From a virus: 46,763 bases of DNA. This document shows positions 40,737-46,763 of the stretch, in pieces. Below the pieces are notes generated by a model, which saw only the letters and a program-made list of their open reading frames with translations, was not told the origin of the DNA and searched no databases. How positions within the stretch are numbered: the first letter of the stretch is position 1; every line of letters starts with the position of its first letter. The DNA is taken from positions 1-46,763 of IMG/VR virus record IMGVR_UViG_3300042564_006056; one strand, written 5' to 3'. A program made the translations under genes and the position numbers.

Positions 40737-41537
40737 ATGCAAAGGAATAGAAAAATAAGAAAAATAGAAGAACCTAAGCAGCAGAAAAAGGAAACGAATA
40801 GGGTATTCAATTCATTTGAACCAATGTTTGAGAATTCTGCAAATAGTAGAGCTATTACTAAAGTTAAAGTTTCACCACAAGTAAAATCTGGTAAAGGTGT
40901 AGCATTAGGTCATAATCCACAAAAAATTTCTAAAGTTGAACCTATTTGGCAAGGCGAAACTGTTTACATTATTGGAGGAGGTCCTTCTCTTAGAGATTTT
41001 AAATGGGATTCATTATTAGGAAAAAAGACAATAGCAATAAATAAAGCTTTTTATGCTTATCCTAAAGCAGATGTACTTTATTGGACTGATGGCAGATTTT
41101 ATAATTGGTTTAAAGATGACATAGATAAATTTAAAGGGCTAAAATATACAATAACACCAACATATCCTGGAATATCTCAAGACATTAATGTTTTAAAGCG
41201 TGGTCAAAAATTAGGTTTGGAAAAAGAAAGAGATACGTTATCTCATGGTAATAATGGAGGGTATGCTGCAATAAATCTTGCATTTCATTTAGGTGCAAAA
41301 AGAATTGTTTTATTAGGATATGATATGGGTAACGATGGAACAAAGAGTCATTTTCATGAAGGGTACCCTACACATACAACAGGAGATCAGGTTTATAAAT
41401 CACAATTTATACCTGCTATTGAATCATTAGCACCTCTTTTAAAAAATGCAGGAATAGAGGTTTATAATGCAAGTATGATAAGTAAACTTAATTCATTTCC
41501 TAAAATAAGTTTCGAAAAAGCTTTATCTTTTAGATGA
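40737..41537 (+). CDS. DUF115/MptE-like Rossmann-fold protein, only plus-strand gene
   Basis: The 266-residue protein has a disordered basic N-terminus (to about residue 70) followed by VYIIGGGPSLRDFKWDSL, KKTIAINKAFYAY, DVLYWTDGRFYNWF, GGYAAINLAFHLGAKRIVLLGYDMG. The GxGPSL then IN then GYDM order is seen in the DUF115/MptE-like family and, in similar form, in GT42 sialyltransferases. These act on pterin diphosphates or transfer sugars; which applies is unknown. It runs opposite to every other gene and its 3' end overlaps the next gene by 15 bases. Confidence 0.7.
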   Translation: MQRNRKIRKIEEPKQQKKETNRVFNSFEPMFENSANSRAITKVKVSPQVKSGKGVALGHNPQKISKVEPIWQGETVYIIGGGPSLRDFKWDSLLGKKTIAINKAFYAYPKADVLYWTDGRFYNWFKDDIDKFKGLKYTITPTYPGISQDINVLKRGQKLGLEKERDTLSHGNNGGYAAINLAFHLGAKRIVLLGYDMGNDGTKSHFHEGYPTHTTGDQVYKSQFIPAIESLAPLLKNAGIEVYNASMISKLNSFPKISFEKALSFR

Positions 41538-42014
41538 TTTGCGAGTATATGTTAAAAATTCAGTTTGTTCTCTTTTTAACAGCTTTTTACAATGCTTATT
41601 AAATTTAACCGATGATTCTATAATTCTGGTGTCTATAAATTTATTTGTTGAATTATGAGACTCTTTGCAATTTTTACAAACAAAATTTTCAACCTTTTTA
41701 GAATCCATTCTTGATTTAATATCAGTGTTACATATTGCACAAGACCAATCTAAAATATTTGAATCTAAAGTTAACTCCTTTAGAGTTGTAAAAGTTTCTT
41801 TAAATGGATTCCAAAGTGGTTTATTAATCACCTTTTCATATTCATTCATATCTATAATCTTAAAAATGATTTCATAAGTTTGTGGATCTGGGTTTAACCA
41901 TTTTAAGTAATCATTTTCTAAAAGAAATTTTTGCTTAGAGGGCGGCAGGTTCTCTAAGAGTATACCATGCCGCCTTCTATACCATCCAAAGTTTATCTTT
42001 CTAACTTTATACAT
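41523..42014 (-). CDS. zinc-ribbon protein, 163 aa
   Basis: The 163-residue protein has a Cys4 zinc site (CAIC near residue 92 and CKNC near 113) following a basic N-terminus (MYKVRKINFGWYRRRHG). The C-terminal part is strongly basic and hydrophilic (HCKKLLKREQTEFLTYTRKSSKR). Two zinc knuckles and a basic tail suggest nucleic-acid binding. It converges with and overlaps the plus-strand gene by 15 bases. It starts at the last base of the long coiled-coil gene's stop. Confidence 0.65.
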   Translation of the reverse strand: MYKVRKINFGWYRRRHGILLENLPPSKQKFLLENDYLKWLNPDPQTYEIIFKIIDMNEYEKVINKPLWNPFKETFTTLKELTLDSNILDWSCAICNTDIKSRMDSKKVENFVCKNCKESHNSTNKFIDTRIIESSVKFNKHCKKLLKREQTEFLTYTRKSSKR

Positions 42015-43441
42015 TAAACCCTTTTATTAAGAAGCCTGCTGAATTTTTGTGAAATAGATTCATTAAGAGATCCGTCACTTTTTCTGTACCAAGGTTTACT
42101 TAAAGATTCGATTTCTTCCATGATTAAATCTATACTTCTACTTATAGAAGAAAGTTTTATATTATAATCAATAGAAGATTCACCTAATCCTAAAAGTTCC
42201 TTTTTCTTCTTTTCTATTTGAGTCTTTATAGCATCAATTACAGTTTGTTTTGGGTTAGGACTTGATACTGCTGCAGCTAATGCTTTTTCTGCTTTTGCAA
42301 GCTTATCAGTTATTTTATTTTTTAAATCTTCAGTGTTTTTAGATCCTCCTTCTTTAGGACTAGGTTCTGTAGTAGGTTCGCCTTTCTTAGGGGTTTTATC
42401 ATCCTTTTTTAATGCAACCAAATCTTTAACTTCTTTAAATGAATTAATTGCATCTTCAGCATCTTTTTCGAATGCAGAAACCATTTCTTCTGCATTATTA
42501 TCGGTTGCCATACCTGCCTTTTTAAGTAATCCTACACTTAATTTTGATTTTACTTCGTTCATTTCCTTTCTTGCTTGTAATACTGCGTCAATCTCTTCCT
42601 CAGTAGAATCTTCTGTATATGCACCTGCAAGATCCATAAATTTTCCTAATTTTTCCTGGAAATCACGTATTTTATCTAAAGCTTCTTTTGTTTCAGCTGG
42701 AGCATTTTGTACTCTGTTTTTCATTTCTTGCTCTGCTTCTTTTGCCTCTTGTCTTAAAGTTTCTATTTCCTTTTGAGCATCTTGTTTTAATTTTTGATCA
42801 CGCTCTTTTGCTTTTTGCATCAATGCTTTTTGTTTATTAGTATCTGTTGTTGCATCTATTTTTACTTGTAAAATATCATTATTTAACTCAATTGCATATT
42901 TTAAATCAATCTCTGCCTTAAATTCATTCCAACGCTTTTTTAAGCTATCTACTTCAATAGGATAATCGGTATCAAATTCAGATATTCTATCTGTAATTTT
43001 TTGTTTGTCTGCTGCAATTCTTTCTCCTATGTTAGTTTTTTCAGTTTCTATTTTATCTTTTAATGTTTCTTTTGCTTGTTCTAAAGCATCAGCTTGTTGA
43101 TCTTTTAATTGCTGTCTTTTTACCTTTTTTTGTTCAGTTGGTATTTGTTCTTGATTAACCTTTTCTATTTCAGCTTTAATCTTTTCTTTAATTTTATCTT
43201 CCAATTGGGTTAAATACTCTTCTTCATTTTCGTCAATTTCTGTTTTTTGATCTATTTCGTCTAAAGATAAAGCATTTTGTGCTTTCATAAATTTAGGATA
43301 TGCACTTTTTCTTTTATAATAATTTATTTGAGATTTTGCATACTTCATAAATATTCCGTAATCCTTTTCTCCACTTGTTGCTTCATCAATTTGTTGTGAT
43401 TCTAACACCTTTACAAATTGGTCAAAAGATATAAATTTCAT
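42014..43441 (-). CDS. long coiled-coil protein with tag-like N-terminus, candidate head-core protein
   Basis: The 475-residue protein begins MKFISFDQFVKVLESQQ and then IDE-A, similar to the tagged proteins (F-x-x-F and I-x-E/A). The middle (60-330) is a long charged coiled coil rich in K, E and Q, and the last 30 residues (DGSLNESISQKFSRLLNKRV) hold another L-N-E/S site. Long coiled-coil proteins next to the capsid gene may be scaffold or internal proteins. It is transcribed after the capsid gene's terminator. Specific homology to T4 gp22 is not evident. Confidence 0.6.
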   Translation of the reverse strand: MKFISFDQFVKVLESQQIDEATSGEKDYGIFMKYAKSQINYYKRKSAYPKFMKAQNALSLDEIDQKTEIDENEEEYLTQLEDKIKEKIKAEIEKVNQEQIPTEQKKVKRQQLKDQQADALEQAKETLKDKIETEKTNIGERIAADKQKITDRISEFDTDYPIEVDSLKKRWNEFKAEIDLKYAIELNNDILQVKIDATTDTNKQKALMQKAKERDQKLKQDAQKEIETLRQEAKEAEQEMKNRVQNAPAETKEALDKIRDFQEKLGKFMDLAGAYTEDSTEEEIDAVLQARKEMNEVKSKLSVGLLKKAGMATDNNAEEMVSAFEKDAEDAINSFKEVKDLVALKKDDKTPKKGEPTTEPSPKEGGSKNTEDLKNKITDKLAKAEKALAAAVSSPNPKQTVIDAIKTQIEKKKKELLGLGESSIDYNIKLSSISRSIDLIMEEIESLSKPWYRKSDGSLNESISQKFSRLLNKRV

Positions 43442-43489
43442 AGTTTTTATTTTTTTTGGTTAACTATATTATATATTCATATGATAAAA

Positions 43490-43516
43490 CAAAAAAAGGT
43501 TCCCCGAAGGGAACCC
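43490..43516 (-). terminator. rho-independent terminator after the capsid gene
   Basis: The minus strand reads GGTTCCC, the stable loop TTCG, GGGAACC and a T-run. The UUCG tetraloop closed by C-G gives one of the strongest hairpins of the window, as expected after the most highly expressed gene. Confidence 0.9.
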
Positions 43517-43543
43517 TATAAAATCTATCCAAGTATTAACTTA

Positions 43544-45289
43544 TTAGATAATGTCAACACCAGTAAGAGAGAAGTTTAATGTGTAATACATTGTTTGAGG
43601 GTGGAAACCTGCGTCTACAAGAGCAAATCTTGATTTAACCGCGATCTTAGGAGCCATAGTTCCTTCAGCAATTGTTTCAACAGATTCAGCCATCAAATAA
43701 GGCATAAATACTAAACCAGGAGAGTTACCGTCACCTTTACGTCCGATAGCGATTGTGTAATCGTTAAATGCACGGTTAGGATCTACATAAACAGTAACAC
43801 CTGCAATAGCACCGATTGGATAAAGAGATCCACCAGCTTGGTTTACAGTATTAGAAAGTGGATAAGGAACGAATCCAGCACAATCTTGTAGTGCAGAAGC
43901 CATAGCTCCACCAGTTACAGCGAATGTAGCAGGTCCTCTACGACCACGAGTAGCGATCAAGTTAGAAGAAGCAAGAATCTTAGTAAGGATTCTTCTTTGA
44001 AGAGTACCTTGAGTTTCTCCACCACCATCAACTTTAACTGAAAGAACAGTTACAGATCTAGTAACACCTGTGTTATCTTGTCCTAAGGTAATAGGAGTAG
44101 ATATACCACCTGAAAGGTCAAATGCAGCAGAAAGAACAGTTCCATCAACTTGTGAAACTTGGAATGCATTAGATACACCGTTTTTGAAAATACGATCTAA
44201 GATGTATTTGTTAATTGATTGAGTTAATTCATTAACCAATACAGCTTCTACTTGAGCAACAGCATCAATACCGAATTGCTTAAGGTCTTGTACTTGTTCA
44301 CGAGTAACAGCAGCAGCAACTTGGTAAGTATCAGCAGCAACTGATTTGTTGAATAAGCTTAAACCGATGATATTATCAACAGTAGCTTCACCAACACCTC
44401 TTAAGTAAGGTTCAACACCAGTGATTGTTGGGAAAGAACCAGCAGTACCATTAGGATTGTTAGCAGCAAAAGCATCGCCAGAGAAACCTGGGATATGATC
44501 TTCTAAAGCTTTAACCAATTCAGGAGTACTGTCAAAAGTACCGATTTGAGTAGCAACAGTAACATTACTATAAATATTAGTACCGTTAGCAATTGCATCG
44601 TAAATAGGAATACCAGCGCCTTCACTGCCTTGAGCAAAAATAGCGTTACCGGCAGTAGCACCTGCAGTATTACCTCTTACACGGAAAATACTTAAACCGT
44701 CAATTCTTGAACGACCAACAAAGGTAAGTTCATAAGTTGCACGGTCACCAGTAGAAGCACCGCCTAATGCATTAGTATCATCAGTGTATCTAACATCTCC
44801 TGCAACAAGAGCAGCTTCGCCAGTATTAAGAGTAATAGCAACTTTAACCATAAGAGGTCCAGCAGTAGTGTCCAATCCACCAGCAGATCTATCGCGACCA
44901 CCACCGTAAACAAAGTCCAAGTAAGTAAGAACTCCCATAGGACCTTGCATAGGAACAACAGGAACAAGATCAAGACCTACTGTTTGAGCAGCAACTTGCA
45001 TAGCAAGAGGAAGTAAAGAGAAAGGTCTATCACCACTACCTGTTTGTTGAGAAAAGAATTGATTCATAGTACCAGGAGCATCTGGGAAAGAAGGAGCTCC
45101 CATACTTTGAACATTCATGTTAGGATTTAGATGTACAGTGTTATAAACACTTTCATTAAGGTTATGATAGTGGCAGTATTTAGACATCCAAGACAATTTT
45201 GACTTTTCAGTAATACCAGTAGCTTCCTCAATGATAGGTGCCCATGTTCTTTGTACTTCAGCTTCATTAATTAATTGATTAGCGTACAT
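43544..45289 (-). CDS. 23: major capsid protein, T4 gp23-like
   Basis: A 581-residue capsid protein (T4 gp23: 521). C-terminal blocks GLVFMPYLMAESVETIAEGTM and APKIAVKSRFALVDAGF closely match gp23. The N-terminal region (MYANQLINEAEVQRT, WAPIIEEATG, YHNLNESVYN) has LINE-A and LNE-S sites of prohead-protease type; the S47 site is a likely maturation cut, as gp23 is cut after residue 65. It is preceded by a long leader and followed by a strong terminator. Confidence 0.95.
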   Translation of the reverse strand: MYANQLINEAEVQRTWAPIIEEATGITEKSKLSWMSKYCHYHNLNESVYNTVHLNPNMNVQSMGAPSFPDAPGTMNQFFSQQTGSGDRPFSLLPLAMQVAAQTVGLDLVPVVPMQGPMGVLTYLDFVYGGGRDRSAGGLDTTAGPLMVKVAITLNTGEAALVAGDVRYTDDTNALGGASTGDRATYELTFVGRSRIDGLSIFRVRGNTAGATAGNAIFAQGSEGAGIPIYDAIANGTNIYSNVTVATQIGTFDSTPELVKALEDHIPGFSGDAFAANNPNGTAGSFPTITGVEPYLRGVGEATVDNIIGLSLFNKSVAADTYQVAAAVTREQVQDLKQFGIDAVAQVEAVLVNELTQSINKYILDRIFKNGVSNAFQVSQVDGTVLSAAFDLSGGISTPITLGQDNTGVTRSVTVLSVKVDGGGETQGTLQRRILTKILASSNLIATRGRRGPATFAVTGGAMASALQDCAGFVPYPLSNTVNQAGGSLYPIGAIAGVTVYVDPNRAFNDYTIAIGRKGDGNSPGLVFMPYLMAESVETIAEGTMAPKIAVKSRFALVDAGFHPQTMYYTLNFSLTGVDII

Positions 45290-45431
45290 TTTTTCTAGTT
45301 TTATTTTTTGTAAAAAATTTAGTTTTAATCTTTAGCTTTTTGCTTCTTAGCTATCAGATTAGTTATAATATATATTAGTCTTAAAAAACTTTTTTTATTT
45401 TATAATATATTTTTCATTAAAAAAATATGAT
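45290..45431 (-). promoter_or_regulatory. capsid gene leader and promoter region
   Basis: About 140 bases without a gene. The minus strand has AAAAAAAGTTTTTTAAGAC, then AATATATATTATAAC, and an A-rich stretch CAAAAAATAAAACTAGAAAA directly before ATG. The TATA-rich box 80 bases before the start may be the capsid promoter, and the long leader could carry a stabilising RNA. No Shine-Dalgarno is present. Confidence 0.4.
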
Positions 45432-45460
45432 AAAAAAGCAGAATCTTTTGGATTCTGCTT
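45432..45460 (-). terminator. rho-independent terminator before the capsid gene
   Basis: The minus strand reads AAGCAGAATC, a 5-base loop, GATTCTGCTT and a T-run, located just after the tagged 184-residue gene. It isolates the capsid gene as its own transcription unit. Confidence 0.88.
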
Positions 45461-45485
45461 AGTTTTAAACTTTTAAAGGATTGTT

Positions 45486-46040
45486 TTATTTTTTAACATA
45501 AGCATATAATTCGCCATCAGATCTAAATACTACTACATTTCTGCCTTTGTACTTTCCTGCATAAGCCTCATCGTAAATGTTAGAATTAACAGAAATAGGC
45601 TCCATTTTTTCAATTTCATCAAATAGGTCTTCACCGTCAGGTTCAGTTGTGTCTGTTAAAATTATGGCATCATTTCCTTTAGTTGCACCAATTTCAGCAA
45701 GAGCATCTTTGCACCCTCTTAGTTCTCTTGAAGTTTTTTCGCCAGCTGTTTCAACAGCATCGATAAATGTAAAATCTTCAGATTCTACAGTTTCAAAAAT
45801 TACTAATTTTCCTTCAGGTTTATTTTCTACTCTTGTCTTAGGGTATTTACTTTTTACTGCAGCAAGAATCTCTTCAACATCATCCATTGCACTAACATAT
45901 CCTGATTTATCATCTTTATTCCAATTAATAACACCAAAAAGTTCAGGAACACTTGATTTAGCAATCAATTTCTTAACCTCATTACGAACAGGTGAAGCAT
46001 TTTCATTAATAAATTGTTCAAATAGTTTAATATGTTTCAT
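45486..46040 (-). CDS. tagged protein, 184 aa, next to the capsid gene
   Basis: It begins MKHIKLFEQFINENA, almost identical to the ATP-grasp tag, with cleavage expected after I-N-E. The body (residues 15-184) has VRNEVKKLIAKSSVPELFG, DVEEILAAVKSKYPKTRV, GKLVIFETVESEDFTFIDA, AIILTDTTEPDGEDLFDEI and ends in a strand GELYAYVKK. No catalytic residues are evident. Its place between scaffold-like and capsid genes suggests a head component, perhaps an internal protein. Confidence 0.7.
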   Translation of the reverse strand: MKHIKLFEQFINENASPVRNEVKKLIAKSSVPELFGVINWNKDDKSGYVSAMDDVEEILAAVKSKYPKTRVENKPEGKLVIFETVESEDFTFIDAVETAGEKTSRELRGCKDALAEIGATKGNDAIILTDTTEPDGEDLFDEIEKMEPISVNSNIYDEAYAGKYKGRNVVVFRSDGELYAYVKK

Positions 46041-46074
46041 TTTTATATTTTTTATTCAAAATTTTTAAGAAAAA

Positions 46075-46763
46075 TTATCTTCCTAAATTAAATTTAACTT
46101 TATTAATAATAGCAGCTTTACGATCATCAGAAATTTGAGATTCTTTAATCATTTCGACCTGTGCCTGTTCAGCAGCAGACTTACTTTCAGTAATAGCCTC
46201 TAATGTAACTTGAGAATTTCTAAGATCTCTTGTTTGCCAAAAATTATTAATTGCATAAGGTGTGTTTAGTGTATAAAACTTAGATTCTGCAATGATTTGT
46301 GATTTTCTATTACCTGTTAATTGTTCCCATTTCATACGGAATTTTTCAGGCATATCATTAATAAAATCAAGAGCCGCTTTAGATTCAGTTAGACAAGAGT
46401 TCCATACATTTTCAGCTTGTATAGTACTCATAATAGGACCACGATTCATACTTTCAACAAGAAGATTTTGCTTTTCGTTTGAAAGATTTTTAAACTCTTG
46501 GCGTTTGCCTTCAGTTAAAAAATTCATAAAATGGTATTCTTTAGAAACATTAGGTTTAGCACTTTCAATAATCTTGTTAAGCTTTTCAGTTAATGACTCT
46601 TTATATTCATTAATTTGTACAGACTCATTAAGATCGCTTTCACTTGTATTACCAATACTTTCTGCAATATATTCAGAATACTTAATACCTCTTTCAAGGT
46701 TTTCAGCAAGATAGTTAGAGTAAGAAATACCTTTATCTAAACTTTCTGCAAGATAATTTGAAT
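46075..46763 (-). CDS. scaffold-like head-core protein with repeats, 5' end outside window
   Basis: The frame is open from its stop at 46075 to the window edge, giving at least 229 residues; an internal Met (MNFLTEG) is not a start. The visible N-terminal part has three 14-residue repeats: SNYLAESLDKGISY, SNYLAENLERGIKY, SEYIAESIGN. The protein holds about a dozen L/I-x-E sites (YLAE, LTE, LVE, IAE, ITE, IKE), mostly followed by S, N or G. T4 gp22 is degraded at such sites by gp21. Location upstream of capsid matches a gp22-like prohead core protein. Confidence 0.65.
   Translation of the reverse strand, partial: SNYLAESLDKGISYSNYLAENLERGIKYSEYIAESIGNTSESDLNESVQINEYKESLTEKLNKIIESAKPNVSKEYHFMNFLTEGKRQEFKNLSNEKQNLLVESMNRGPIMSTIQAENVWNSCLTESKAALDFINDMPEKFRMKWEQLTGNRKSQIIAESKFYTLNTPYAINNFWQTRDLRNSQVTLEAITESKSAAEQAQVEMIKESQISDDRKAAIINKVKFNLGR

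Noticed and set aside
42333-42776. 147-residue open frame on the plus strand
   Set aside because: It is the antisense of the low-complexity coiled-coil gene, where K/E/A-rich codons give open antisense frames.
44764-44973. Leu-rich 69-residue frame inside the capsid gene
   Set aside because: Shifted frame of the capsid gene; looks like a membrane protein only because Ala/Val codons read as Leu in this frame.
45577-46068. 163-residue open frame on the plus strand
   Set aside because: Antisense to the tagged 184-residue protein, whose tag and operon position show it is the real gene.
1-46763. tRNA genes, CRISPR arrays, integrase or attachment sites
   Set aside because: No cloverleaf, regular direct repeats with spacers, recombinase or transposase was seen in the gaps, which are nearly all under 150 bases.

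Overview
The window is a gene-dense, AT-rich piece of a T4-like myophage genome that most likely infects a member of the Bacteroidota. The T4 assignment rests on a recognisable head and tail set: a gp23-type major capsid protein, the large terminase with a small-terminase candidate, long tail sheath, tail tube, a gp26-type baseplate protein and a tape measure. It also rests on a T4-type replication set: gp44 clamp loader, RNase H/FEN-type exonuclease, and gp39 and gp52 topoisomerase subunits. The host inference is weaker. The starts I inspected have A-rich leaders without Shine-Dalgarno sequences, and one promoter candidate has the -33/-7 layout known from Bacteroidota. No tRNA, CRISPR array, integrase or insertion sequence was seen.

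All genes but one lie on the minus strand, so transcription runs from high to low coordinates. In that order: a scaffold-like protein (cut by the window edge), a tagged 184-aa protein, the major capsid protein and a long coiled-coil protein (46.8-42.0 kb); the single plus-strand gene (40.7-41.5 kb); clamp loader, exonuclease and small replication or hypothetical genes (40.7-37.2 kb); a two-helix membrane protein, a LamG-type virion protein, small-terminase candidate, GroES-like co-chaperonin, large terminase, sheath, tube, a GIY-YIG-type gene, gp26-like protein and tape measure (37.2-23.5 kb); a DnaQ-type exonuclease, three small tagged proteins and topoisomerase (23.4-18.2 kb); nucleotide metabolism, an ATP-grasp enzyme, a phosphoesterase-like protein and a sigma factor (18.1-13.2 kb); a nuclease, membrane proteins, PhoH, an exported glucosaminidase, a fibre-like protein and Hsp20 (12.7-7.3 kb); and a nine-gene sugar cassette (7.0-1.0 kb).

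The most interesting signal is a recurrent N-terminal peptide, roughly M-K-H-I-x-x-F-E-x-F-(I/L)-N-E-A, on at least five otherwise unrelated proteins and in weaker form on two more. It closely resembles the T4 capsid-targeting sequence (MKTYQEFIAE), which is cut by the prohead protease after (L/I)-x-E. The scaffold-like protein at the window end is full of the same (L/I)-x-E sites, and the capsid protein carries one in its N-terminal region. I infer a set of internal head proteins delivered with the DNA, including an ATP-grasp ligase, by analogy with T4 Alt and the IP proteins.

Other points: a thymidylate-synthase-fold enzyme with Asp at the position that selects dCMP in T4 gp42, next to two nucleotide kinases; a phosphoesterase-like protein lacking several metal ligands; a conserved ~55-bp element before both the sigma-factor and topoisomerase operons; an identical 14-bp motif before three small genes; and rho-independent terminators that punctuate the long operons.
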